The notes beneath the pieces were generated by a model that saw only the letters and a program-made list of their open reading frames with translations, was not told the DNA's origin and searched no databases. The position numbers and the translations under genes are program-made. From Sphingomonas sp. BT-65 (GTDB lineage: Bacteria > Pseudomonadota > Alphaproteobacteria > Sphingomonadales > Sphingomonadaceae), in NCBI RefSeq assembly GCF_026107375.2, contig NZ_JAPCIA010000001.1, positions 868,001 to 932,000 on the forward strand: a stretch of 64,000 nucleotides of DNA, written 5' to 3'. This document shows, in pieces, positions 40,839-48,996 of this stretch; the stretch's first letter is position 1; the number at the start of each line of letters is the position of its first letter.

Positions 40839-41599
40839 GCGGCGCGCGTCCCTCTGCCGGCCTCGCCGCCCGGCTCCTCGATCGTGCCGATGGCGGAGTC
40901 AGCACGCTGCGCCCAAGCATCGCGCAGACCTTCGCCGCCGAACAGGCGCGCGGCGCGCCGGTGCTGGAGCGGACCGAGGAGGTCGCGGCACCTCCGCCGG
41001 TTTCACCGCAGCGCCGGGACGCGTCCGCCCCTGTTGTATCCGCTGCGCCGACTGCCTCACCGGCGCTGCAGCGCTTGATGCCGCCGCTTGCCCCTCTCGC
41101 CCCGCTGGTGGCCACGCAAGCGAGTGAGGCTGCGATCGAACCGAGCTCCTCCGCGCTGCCCGCGGCTGCCGCCCCCGCCGCCCCTCAGGATCCGATTGCG
41201 CAGGCCCACGCCGGAGCCGCATCAAGTCCCGTTCTGCTGCCTCCGCACGGCGTCCAGCGCGCGCAACCTCACCCGCGCCAGACCGACAGCCTCTCGGCCG
41301 CGGTGATGCAGCTGCTCGCGCCCGATTACGTGCCGCCGGCGGCAGCGCCCGGAACCACGTCACCGCCCGTGCGCGAGGACGTGCAGATGCGGAGCGACCG
41401 CCCCGCCGTGCCCGCGGTGTCCGCCCCCATGCCGGCGTCCGCGCGCGCTCCCGAGCCCGGTCTCACCATCCATATCGGCGAGATTGTCGTCGCGCCCGAG
41501 CCGCGCCCCGCCGCGCGCGAGCCTGCCCCGCGGCCCGTCTGGCAGCCGCCGCTGTCGCTCGCCGAATATCGCGCGACCCGCGCACGGGAACGCCGATGA
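40835..41599 (+). CDS. Ala/Pro-rich eCIS protein of unknown function
   Basis: 254 aa, low complexity: long Ala-Pro runs between short amphipathic segments (residues 1-35 and about 145-165: SLSAAVMQLLAPDYVPPA). The last 30 residues (ARAPEPGLTIHIGEIVVAP) look like a conserved docking tail. Sits between the CxxC baseplate-like protein and the DUF4255 terminator, overlapping both by 4 nt. Position and composition suggest a flexible structural or assembly factor. It is too short and unstructured to be a normal tape measure for a T4-sized sheath. No family recognised. Confidence 0.7.
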   Translation: MSGARPSAGLAARLLDRADGGVSTLRPSIAQTFAAEQARGAPVLERTEEVAAPPPVSPQRRDASAPVVSAAPTASPALQRLMPPLAPLAPLVATQASEAAIEPSSSALPAAAAPAAPQDPIAQAHAGAASSPVLLPPHGVQRAQPHPRQTDSLSAAVMQLLAPDYVPPAAAPGTTSPPVREDVQMRSDRPAVPAVSAPMPASARAPEPGLTIHIGEIVVAPEPRPAAREPAPRPVWQPPLSLAEYRATRARERR

Positions 41600-42912
41600 G
41601 TACCGCGCTCGCCATCGCCGGGGTCACGCAATTGCTGCGCGACCTGCTCAACGACGGGTTGGTCGACAACGACGTCGCCGCCAACATCGGCACCAACGTC
41701 GTGGTTCACGCCCGCGCGCCCGATCTGCTCGATCCGGTCACCGACGAGAATTCGGTGCTCAACGTGTTCCTCTACAAGGTCGACCCGCAACCCAACTGGA
41801 CCAACGAGATCCTCGCGACGCGCGGCCCCGACGGGCGCCGTGTCGCCAACACCCCGCTCGCGCTCGACCTCTACTATCTGGTCAGCGCCGCTTCGGGCGA
41901 GGATCTCCACGCCGATATCCTGCTCGGCCACGCGATGCAGATCCTCCACGAGCATCCCGGGTTCGACCGCGACGAGATCATCGCCGGGCTCAACCCCTCC
42001 CCGGTGATCGCCGGCGGACTACCCCCGGTGCTCCAGGCACTGGCGCAGACGGGGCTGGCGAACCAGATCGAGCAGTTGGCGATCGCGCCGATCTACCTCG
42101 GGCTCGAGGAGATGTCGAAGCTGTGGACCGCGTTCCAGACGTCGTACCGCAGCTCGATGGCGTATCGCGTCTCCTCGGTGATCATCGCGATCGAGGAGCC
42201 GACGGTGCAGCCGCTTCCTGTGCTGACGATCGGCCCCAACAACACCGGCCCCGATGTCGCGCCCTCGCTCACCGCGGGACCGCCCTTCCTGCGCGCGGTG
42301 ACGCTGCCACAGGGCCAGCCGAGCGCGCGGATCGGCGACACGATCGTGCTGTGGGGCCAGGGGCTCGACGGCGCCGATCAGCTGATCCGGTTCGAGAGCC
42401 CGGCGCTCGATGACCCGATCGACCTGCCGCCCGATCCCGGCGGGGGCGCGCGGATGCGCAGCGTCACCATCCCCAATGCGCCCGCGGTGTGGGCGGCCGG
42501 GCAGTTCACCGTGCGCTTCCTCGCCGCCCCGGCGCCCGCCGAGCCGCAGCGCCTATCGAACAGCGTCGCGGTGCAGATCGCGCCGCGCCCGCAGCTCCCG
42601 CCGGTCAGCGTGACCCGGCCCGACGCCGACACTGTGCAGGTGACGCTCGGCATCCGCCCGCGCATCCGGCCCGGCCAGCAGGTCGAGCTGATCCTCGGCG
42701 GCACCGCCGCGCTCGCCCCGCCGCGCGACACCGCACAGACCCAGGCGGTGTTCGACTTTCCCGCGCTGCCGGCCGGCAACTACCCGCTGCGGCTGCGCGT
42801 CGACGGAGTCGAAAGCTGGCTGGTCCAGCGCGAGCTCCCCCCGATCGGCCCCGATTTCGCGCCGCGCCCCCCCGCCTTCGATCCTGCGCAAGCGCTCACG
42901 GTGCCGGTATGA
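41596..42912 (+). CDS. DUF4255 (Afp16/Pvc16-like) tail terminator with Ig-like extension
   Basis: 438 aa. Residues 1-190 are the DUF4255 domain: ATNVVVH-like strand, ENSVLNVFLYKVDPQPNW, LALDLYYLVSA, GHAMQILHEHPGF. This domain caps the distal end of the eCIS tube and sheath in PVC and AFP. Residues about 195-400 add a beta-rich extension with IPT/Ig-like features (IGDTIVLWGQGLDGAD, AVWAAGQFTVRFL, and an LPAGNYPLRLRVDGVESW end). PVC16 is about 300 aa, so the extension is an addition that may decorate the particle end. Overlaps both neighbours by 4 nt. Confidence 0.85.
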   Translation: MSTALAIAGVTQLLRDLLNDGLVDNDVAANIGTNVVVHARAPDLLDPVTDENSVLNVFLYKVDPQPNWTNEILATRGPDGRRVANTPLALDLYYLVSAASGEDLHADILLGHAMQILHEHPGFDRDEIIAGLNPSPVIAGGLPPVLQALAQTGLANQIEQLAIAPIYLGLEEMSKLWTAFQTSYRSSMAYRVSSVIIAIEEPTVQPLPVLTIGPNNTGPDVAPSLTAGPPFLRAVTLPQGQPSARIGDTIVLWGQGLDGADQLIRFESPALDDPIDLPPDPGGGARMRSVTIPNAPAVWAAGQFTVRFLAAPAPAEPQRLSNSVAVQIAPRPQLPPVSVTRPDADTVQVTLGIRPRIRPGQQVELILGGTAALAPPRDTAQTQAVFDFPALPAGNYPLRLRVDGVESWLVQRELPPIGPDFAPRPPAFDPAQALTVPV

Positions 42913-43112
42913 CGCGCCCGACTGACATCCGCGTCGACCGCCTGGTGCTCCCGGCCAGCGAGCGTCACCGCGCAGAGGCGTTCCGCACTGCGCTCGAGCA
43001 GGGCCTTGCCGCCCGGCTCGGCGGCGCCCCGCAGCCGGCGGGCGGCGATCACCCGCTCGCGGCGCGCACTGCGCAAGCCATCGCGCGGCGCATCCAGGGA
43101 GGCGGCGCATGA
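42909..43112 (+). CDS. Small basic eCIS protein
   Basis: 67 aa, rich in Arg and Ala, mostly predicted helix (RHRAEAFRTALEQGLAARLG, AARTAQAIARRIQ). Its ATG overlaps the DUF4255 gene stop, and its own stop overlaps the next gene, which strongly supports it as real although it is very short. No family recognised; perhaps a small adaptor or chaperone of particle assembly. Confidence 0.65.
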   Translation: MTRPTDIRVDRLVLPASERHRAEAFRTALEQGLAARLGGAPQPAGGDHPLAARTAQAIARRIQGGGA

Positions 43113-43780
43113 ACCCGGTACAGCCGCATTTCCTCAAGGCGGGGATCGTCTGCTACGATCTCGCCGCGGGCCGCGCGGTGCGGACGCTTCCCATGCTGGT
43201 CAATCCGGCGACGCTGCGGCGCTCGTTCGAGATCAAGGAAAGCGCGGTCAGCTCGTACAGCACCGGACCGCTGCGGCTCACTGCGCCGGCGGTCGAATCG
43301 ATCGACGTCGAGATCAAGCTCGATGCGGCCGACGCGATCCTGCGCAGCCTCGACGGCGCATCGCTGTCGGGCGCGGCCGGCGCGGCAGCAGCCGAAGGCG
43401 TGCGGCCGTGGATCGCGGCGCTCCAGATGCTCATCACGCCTACCGCCGACACGCTGCAGAGCAACGACGCGCTGCGCCAGTCGGGCGCGCTCGAGATCGT
43501 GCCGATGGAACAGCCGCTCACGCTGTTCGTGTGGGGGGCGGGCAACATCCTGCCGGTCAAGCTCGCCTCGCTGTCGTTCAACGAGGATCTGTTCGATCCG
43601 CGGCTGGTACCGGTCACCGCCACCGCCACCCTCGGGATGCGCGCGCTCAGCGTGGCCGATCTCGGCGTCACGACGCGCGGCGGCGCGCTGTTCATGGCCT
43701 ATCTGCGCGGGGTCGAACGCCGTGCCGCGATGGTGCCCGACGGGTCCGCCGCCGAACTCGGCATCGCGGGGGCGCTATGA
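43109..43780 (+). CDS. Pvc7-like CIS tube/baseplate protein
   Basis: 223 aa. The LPMLVNPATLRRSFEIKESA start followed by a VESIDVEIKLDA strand and WIAALQMLITP matches the N-terminal domain of the CIS tube protein family (Afp7/Pvc7), which links the tube to the hub. In PVC7 a LysM domain follows in the same chain; here the LysM-like part is in the next gene. Overlaps both neighbours by 4 nt. Confidence 0.75.
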   Translation: MNPVQPHFLKAGIVCYDLAAGRAVRTLPMLVNPATLRRSFEIKESAVSSYSTGPLRLTAPAVESIDVEIKLDAADAILRSLDGASLSGAAGAAAAEGVRPWIAALQMLITPTADTLQSNDALRQSGALEIVPMEQPLTLFVWGAGNILPVKLASLSFNEDLFDPRLVPVTATATLGMRALSVADLGVTTRGGALFMAYLRGVERRAAMVPDGSAAELGIAGAL

Positions 43781-44130
43781 GCGAGATCGCTCGCCTGCTC
43801 GCCCCGCCGACCGCGGACAAGGCGCCCTTCCCGCCCGACAGCCGCTACCATGGGCTGCCGCTGCTGCGGATGGAGCTGCCCGACGGCCGCGAGGTCGCCT
43901 GTATCGGCCGGCGCTTCCTTCCGCCGCTCGACGCCTATGAGCGGATCGCGGTGCACGAGGTGCAGGGCGCCGACCGGCTCGACCTGCTCGCCGCACAATA
44001 TTTCGCCGATCCCGAGCAGGGCTGGCGGCTGCCCGAGGCCAATGCGGTGCGCGATCCGCGGACCTTGCTGGACACGGCAGGGTCGCGCATCGCGATCGCC
44101 ATCGCCTCGACCCTGACGGCGGGAGGCTGA
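43777..44130 (+). CDS. LysM-like eCIS baseplate protein
   Basis: 117 aa. The middle (ERIAVHEVQGADRLDLLAAQ, YFADPEQGWRLPEANAV, then RDPRTLL) has the spacing of a degenerate LysM domain, as in the C-terminal part of Afp7/Pvc7. In phage-tail-like particles LysM proteins stiffen the tube-hub joint. Its ATG overlaps the Pvc7-like gene by 4 nt, and a 4-bp gap separates it from the hub. I read this as a Pvc7 split into two genes. Confidence 0.72.
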   Translation: MSEIARLLAPPTADKAPFPPDSRYHGLPLLRMELPDGREVACIGRRFLPPLDAYERIAVHEVQGADRLDLLAAQYFADPEQGWRLPEANAVRDPRTLLDTAGSRIAIAIASTLTAGG

Positions 44131-44134
44131 GGCG

Positions 44135-45262
44135 ATGTCGGTCCGCCTCAAGCTGTTCATCGGCCCCGCGGTGCCGCTGCCCGCCCCGCCCGAGGTGCTC
44201 GACGCGTTGGTCTCGGCCTCGGTCACCAGCGCTTCGGCCGAGGCGCCCGGGGTGTTCCAGCTGGTCTTCGAGCTCGACCGGCGCTCGCCGCTCAACCTGC
44301 TGTTCCTGGTCAGCAGCGGTGCGACGATCCCGCTGGTCCGGGTGGTGATCGCAGCGCAGGTCAATGGCCGCGAGAGCGTGCTGATCGACGGCGTGAGCAC
44401 CAACCACTCCCTCTCCGCCGGCGAATCCCCGGGCACCACGCGGCTCACCGTGACCGGCGAGGATCTGAGCCGCGTGCTCGACTATATCGAGCTGCCCGAC
44501 CTGCGCTATCCGGCCATGCCCGATTTCGCGCGGGTGGCGCTGATCGTCGCCAAATACGCCTTTCTCGGGATCATCCCCAAGGTCATCCCCTCGATCCTGC
44601 TCGACGTCCCGCTGCCGACCGGCACGATCCCGCAGCAGCAGGGCACCGACCTCAAATACATCCAGAAGCTCGCCGACGACGTCGGCTACATCTTCATGAT
44701 GCAGCCGGGCCCGGCGGTGGGGATGAGCTTCGCCTATTGGGGGCCGGACCTGCGCGTCGGCGAGGTCCAGCCGGCGCTGTCGTTCGACATGGATGCGCAC
44801 CGCAATGTCGAATCCGCCACCGGCAGCGTCGATACGCAGAAGGCGAAGCTTCCGATCGTCGTCATCCAGAATCCGGAGACCAAGGTGCCGATCCCGATCC
44901 CGGCGATCGCCAATCCAGTACTCAATCCGCCGCTCGGCCTGATTCCGCCGATCCCGCTGCAGGTCGAGCGGATCACCGGATCGGCCAAGCACAATCCCGT
45001 GCAGGCGGCGCTGATCGGCATGGCCAAGGCGGCGCGCGCGCAGGTCGGCTATTCGAAGGTCTCGGGCAAGCTCAACCCGCTGCGCTACGGCCGCCTGCTC
45101 GAGCCGCACAAGCTGGTCGGGCTGCAGGGTGCCGGGCCGGCCTATACCGGCCTGCATTATGTCGAGAAGGTCACGACGAGCTTTTCCGAGGGCGAGGTCT
45201 CGCAGGAGTTCGAGCTGACGCGCAACGGCGTGCTCTCCACCGTTCCGAAGGTGGCGGCATGA
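44135..45262 (+). CDS. Baseplate hub protein (gpD/gp27-like, N-terminal VgrG part)
   Basis: 375 aa. The order of beta-barrel hub elements fits the gp27/VgrG-N family: FQLVFELDRRSPLNLLFLVS, VNGRESVLIDGV, TTRLTVTGEDLSRVLD, IQKLADDVGYIFMMQPG, and a closing GLHYVEKVTTSFSEGEVSQE segment. It forms the trimeric hub at the end of the tube. The spike part that VgrG and Pvc8 carry in the same chain is in the separate downstream gene, overlapping by 4 nt. Confidence 0.82.
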   Translation: MSVRLKLFIGPAVPLPAPPEVLDALVSASVTSASAEAPGVFQLVFELDRRSPLNLLFLVSSGATIPLVRVVIAAQVNGRESVLIDGVSTNHSLSAGESPGTTRLTVTGEDLSRVLDYIELPDLRYPAMPDFARVALIVAKYAFLGIIPKVIPSILLDVPLPTGTIPQQQGTDLKYIQKLADDVGYIFMMQPGPAVGMSFAYWGPDLRVGEVQPALSFDMDAHRNVESATGSVDTQKAKLPIVVIQNPETKVPIPIPAIANPVLNPPLGLIPPIPLQVERITGSAKHNPVQAALIGMAKAARAQVGYSKVSGKLNPLRYGRLLEPHKLVGLQGAGPAYTGLHYVEKVTTSFSEGEVSQEFELTRNGVLSTVPKVAA

Positions 45263-45774
45263 CCGGGCCCTATTACGGCAAATACCGCGGGACGGTGATC
45301 AACAACGTCGATCCGTTGCAGGTCGGGCGGCTGATGGTGACCGTGCCCGACGTCACCGGACTCGCGCCCAGCACTTGGTGCAACCCATGCTTCCCGGTCG
45401 CGGGCATGCAGATGGGGATCTGGGCGGTGCCGGTGATCGGCTCCGGCGTCTATGTCGAGTTCGAGCAGGGCGATCCCGATTACCCGATATGGACCGGCTG
45501 CTGGATCGCCACCGCCGCCGAAAAGCCGCTGCTCGCCAACACCGCGCCGCCGCCGACCCCGGCGATCACGCTGCAGACTCCGCTCAAGAACGGCATCGTC
45601 ATTTCCGACGGGCTTGGGCCGATGGGAGTCGGCGGGATCGTCATCCAGAGCTCGACCGGGGCGATGATCGCGGTGAACGATACCGGGATCACGATCACCA
45701 ACGGCAAGGGCGCGGTGATCACGATGGTGGGCCCCACCGTCGACATCAACCTCGGCGCGCTGACGGTGACGTGA
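45259..45774 (+). CDS. Spike protein with OB-fold (gp5/gpV-like)
   Basis: 171 aa. The start YYGKYRGTVINNVDPLQVGR, then LMVTVPDV and VIGSGVYVEFEQGDPDYPIW, is the OB-fold of baseplate spikes (gp5/gpV/VgrG). The C-terminal third (GGIVIQSSTGAMIAVNDTGI, TITNGKGAVITMVGPTVDI) is a short trimeric beta-helix needle. It sits below the hub and above the PAAR-like tip. It overlaps the hub gene by 4 nt and the next gene by 1 nt. Confidence 0.85.
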   Translation: MTGPYYGKYRGTVINNVDPLQVGRLMVTVPDVTGLAPSTWCNPCFPVAGMQMGIWAVPVIGSGVYVEFEQGDPDYPIWTGCWIATAAEKPLLANTAPPPTPAITLQTPLKNGIVISDGLGPMGVGGIVIQSSTGAMIAVNDTGITITNGKGAVITMVGPTVDINLGALTVT

Positions 45775-46097
45775 TGCCTGGGCCCCTCCTCCATGTCGGC
45801 GCGACCGTGCTCTGCGCCCATGCCGGCCAGGCCACGCCGACCGTGCCCAATCCGCGCGTGATGGTCTCCGCCCAGCCGACCGTGACTCAGCCGGGACCGT
45901 GGCTCATCGCCGGTTGCACGCTGCCGCCTCCCCCGGCCGCGAACGGGCCCTGCGTCACCGCCAGCTTCGTCACCGGCTCGGTCCGCGTCCTGTCGCTCGG
46001 CCAGCCTTTGCTGCTGATGGACAGCGTCTCGATCGCCGCGCCGACCGGCACGCCGCTGACCCCGACCGTCGTCCAGCCGCGGGTGATCGCGACATGA
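45774..46097 (+). CDS. PAAR-like spike-tip protein
   Basis: 107 aa. Starts MPGPLLHVGATVLCAHAGQA and has two later Cys (IAGCTLPP, GPCVTASFV) and a repeated SVRVLSLGQPLLLMDSVSIA strand pair. Composition, size and position after the spike match PAAR-like or DUF4280-like sharpening proteins of CIS particles. Cys and His residues could hold a metal ion at the point. Exact family is inferred from position as much as from sequence. Confidence 0.65.
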   Translation: MPGPLLHVGATVLCAHAGQATPTVPNPRVMVSAQPTVTQPGPWLIAGCTLPPPPAANGPCVTASFVTGSVRVLSLGQPLLLMDSVSIAAPTGTPLTPTVVQPRVIAT

Positions 46098-46468
46098 CCG
46101 CGCCGCTCTACACCGACTATCCCTATCGCTTCGGCGCCGACGGGCTGACCGCGCGGACGAATCGCGCCGACCATGTCCGCGACCTGCTCGAGCAGCTGCT
46201 CTTCACCCGCCCCGGCGAGCGGCTGACCCGGCCGCAGCTCGGCGTAGGGCTGGGCGACCTGCTGTTCGGCCCGTTGAGCGAAGATGTCGCCGCCACCGCG
46301 CAGATGCTGGTCGAGCTGGCGATCCAGCAGCATCTCTCGCGCGAGATCTCCGAAGCGCGCGTGGCGGTGCGGATCGACGGCTCGGCGCTGCTGATCGACA
46401 TCGCCTACCGGATCATCGCCACCGGCGAGGCTGGCGAGACCATTTTGCGAGCGGAGGGCGTGGCATGA
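46094..46468 (+). CDS. gp25-like baseplate wedge protein
   Basis: 124 aa GPW/gp25 family. Key blocks: ADHVRDLLEQLLFTRPGERL, PQLGVGLGDLLFGPLSEDVA and IAYRIIATGE. gp25 bridges the tube/sheath start to the baseplate wedge and is conserved in phage tails, T6SS (TssE) and eCIS (Afp9). Overlaps the tip gene and the first big baseplate gene by 4 nt each. Confidence 0.92.
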   Translation: MTAPLYTDYPYRFGADGLTARTNRADHVRDLLEQLLFTRPGERLTRPQLGVGLGDLLFGPLSEDVAATAQMLVELAIQQHLSREISEARVAVRIDGSALLIDIAYRIIATGEAGETILRAEGVA

Positions 46469-48996
46469 TCCAGCATTGCTGCGACCTGCGCCGCCGCGAA
46501 GCGACGCGCCAGAGCACCCTCAACGGGATCGACTTCCTCGAGGTGATCGACAACGCCGCGCCGTCCGAGGCCGACCGGCAGCGCTTCCTGCACGTGCACC
46601 TGCTCAAGGATCCCGCGCCCGTGGTCTATGACGAGACCAACCTGGTGGTCGAGGGCCCCGGCGGGACGCTCCCGATCGTCGCCGTGCAGACCGGGTTGCC
46701 GCCGCAAGCCAACATCGTGGTGATCGAACTCCTCGCACCCGGCGACTTCACCATCCATCGGCTGCGCTTCCGCCGCGGCCTGCTCGACGAGCGGCCGCCG
46801 CTCGAGCTCGATCCGCAGCTCGCGGCGATCGACTTCTCGTTCAAGGTCGAGTGCCCGTCGGACTTCGATTGCCTGCAGCCGTGCGGCTGTTCCGATCCAC
46901 CGCGTCCCCTGCCCGAGATCGACTATCTCGCGCGCGACATTGCGAGCTTCCGCCGGCTGATGATCGGGCGGCTCGCAACCGTCCAGCCCGACGCGCCGCC
47001 GCCGCACGTCGCCGACTTGCGCATGGCGCTGGTCGATGGGCTGGCGGTGATGGCCGACCAGATCGCGCAGCTGCAGGACGCGGCGCACACCGACGCGTGG
47101 CTGGCGCATGTCCGCAGCCGGGTATCGGCGCGGCGGCTGGGGCTCGCGGTCGACTATGCGCTCGACGAAGGCCGCAACGCACGCTGCTTCGTCCATCTCG
47201 CGGTGGGCGCCGATTTGCTCCCCGTCGCGCCGGACTTCGACCCTGTGATCCCGGCCGGCACCGCCTTCGCTACGCGGATCGGCGGCGAAGGCGGGGTGTT
47301 GTCGGGCCCGGCCGCGCTCGCCCAGGCTGAAGTGGTATTCGAAGCGCTCCTGCCGCTGGCCGAGTTGCGCAGCGCGCATGGCGAGATGGCGTTCCACACC
47401 TGGTCCGATCAGGCCTGCTGCCTGCCGGCGGGCGCCACCACGGCGACGCTCGCCGGGCATTTCCCCAACCTTTCGCCCGGCCAATTCCTCGCCTTCGAGG
47501 AGGTGCTGGGCCCGCGCACCGGCAATCCTGCCGACCGCGATCGTGCGAACCGGCCGGTGGTCCGGCTGGAGGAGGTCATCGCCTTCGCCGGCGCCGTGCC
47601 GCTCACCGATCCGGTCACGGGGGCGCTGATCACCGAGATTCGCTGGGTCGGCGAGGACGCGCTGGTGCGCCCGCTATGCCTGTCGGCCGAGACCGACGCC
47701 GCCTATGGGCGCGTCTATCTGCCGCAGGTCTCGGTCTCGCGCGGCAATATCGTGCTGGCCGACCATGGCCGCACGATCGCCGACGAGCCGCTCGGGAGCG
47801 TGCCCGAGCCGGTGCGCGCCTGGGCGCCCGGACGCGGGCCGCTGGCGCTGGCCGATGCCGGGGCCCGGCCGCGCAGCTGCAGCGAGACGATCTGCGACCG
47901 GCCCGAGGCCGAGGCGATCATCCCGCGGTTCGCGCCGACGCTCGCCGCCGCGCCGCTGACCTTCGCCGCGCCGCTCGACCCGCTCGCCGGGGCCGTCGCG
48001 CTGCTCGCGCCGCCGGGGCTGCCGCAACCGGCGATCACGCTGATCGGCACGCTCGACGGCGACCCGCGCGACTATTCCGCGCAGCGCAACCTGCTCGGCA
48101 GTGGTCCCGACACGCCCGATTTCGTTCCCGAGATCGAAGCCGATGGGCGCGCAACCCTGCGCTTCGGCGACGACGTCAACGGCCTGCGGCCCAACGCGCG
48201 CACCGCCTTCGTCGCCACCTATCGCGTCGGGCTGGGCCCGCTCGGCAATATCGGCGAGGACCGGCTGGTCCATGTGCTGGGGCCCGCCGGGATCGACGCG
48301 GTGCGCAATATGACCGCGGCGGTCGGCGGTCGCGCGCCCGAGAGCGTGGCGGCGATGCGCCGCCGCGCCCCCTTCGCCTATCGCCGCCAGGACCGCGCGG
48401 TGACCCGCGACGATCACGACGTCATCGCCGCCCGCTTCCGCCCGCCCGAGGGGCCGCTGCAGGGCAGCGTGACCGACATCATGCACACCGGATCGTGGCA
48501 TACGGTCAAGATCACCGCCGACCGCACCGGGGGGCTCGCCGTCGACGACGCGTTCCGCGACACGCTGCGCGCGTTCATCGAGCCCTATCGCATGGCCGGC
48601 CGCGACCTCGAGGTCGATCAGCCGATCGCGGTCCCGCTCGAGATCGATCTGCAGGTATGTGTGTCCGAGCGCTACCAGCGCGGCCAGGTCAAAGCGGCGC
48701 TGCTCGAGGTATTCTCCAACCGCGTCCTGCCCGACGGCACGCTCGGCGCCTTCCATCCCGACCGGATGCGCTTTGGGGCGACCGTCTACCTCTCGCCGCT
48801 GATCGCGCTGGCGCGGGGCGTCGCCGGGGTGGTCGAGGTCAAGGCGACGCTGTTCCAGCGCTTCAACGATCCCGACAGCAGCGGCCTCGCCGCCTCGAAG
48901 CTGCTGTTCGGCCGGCGCGAGATCGCGCGGCTCGACAATGATCCCAGCCACCCGGATCGCGGCGTGCTGCGGCTCGCCATGCGGGGAGGACGCTGA
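46465..48996 (+). CDS. Large baseplate wedge protein (gp6/Afp11-like)
   Basis: 843 aa. The late part has the baseplate-J/gp6 features: RATLRFGDDVNGLRPNARTA, VGLGPLGNIGEDRLVHVLGP, YRRQDRAVTRDDHDVIAARF, then LEIDLQVCVSERYQRGQVKA. N-terminal 400 residues are alpha/beta with an early HCCDLRRRE and LQPCGCSDPP Cys cluster. It builds the wedge ring around the hub. Begins inside the gp25 gene end and its stop touches the next ATG. Confidence 0.88.
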   Translation: MIQHCCDLRRREATRQSTLNGIDFLEVIDNAAPSEADRQRFLHVHLLKDPAPVVYDETNLVVEGPGGTLPIVAVQTGLPPQANIVVIELLAPGDFTIHRLRFRRGLLDERPPLELDPQLAAIDFSFKVECPSDFDCLQPCGCSDPPRPLPEIDYLARDIASFRRLMIGRLATVQPDAPPPHVADLRMALVDGLAVMADQIAQLQDAAHTDAWLAHVRSRVSARRLGLAVDYALDEGRNARCFVHLAVGADLLPVAPDFDPVIPAGTAFATRIGGEGGVLSGPAALAQAEVVFEALLPLAELRSAHGEMAFHTWSDQACCLPAGATTATLAGHFPNLSPGQFLAFEEVLGPRTGNPADRDRANRPVVRLEEVIAFAGAVPLTDPVTGALITEIRWVGEDALVRPLCLSAETDAAYGRVYLPQVSVSRGNIVLADHGRTIADEPLGSVPEPVRAWAPGRGPLALADAGARPRSCSETICDRPEAEAIIPRFAPTLAAAPLTFAAPLDPLAGAVALLAPPGLPQPAITLIGTLDGDPRDYSAQRNLLGSGPDTPDFVPEIEADGRATLRFGDDVNGLRPNARTAFVATYRVGLGPLGNIGEDRLVHVLGPAGIDAVRNMTAAVGGRAPESVAAMRRRAPFAYRRQDRAVTRDDHDVIAARFRPPEGPLQGSVTDIMHTGSWHTVKITADRTGGLAVDDAFRDTLRAFIEPYRMAGRDLEVDQPIAVPLEIDLQVCVSERYQRGQVKAALLEVFSNRVLPDGTLGAFHPDRMRFGATVYLSPLIALARGVAGVVEVKATLFQRFNDPDSSGLAASKLLFGRREIARLDNDPSHPDRGVLRLAMRGGR

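Noticed and set aside
40835..41599. Reading the Ala/Pro-rich protein as the tape measure
   Set aside because: Too short and not helical enough for a tube matching a T4-sized sheath; kept as unknown.
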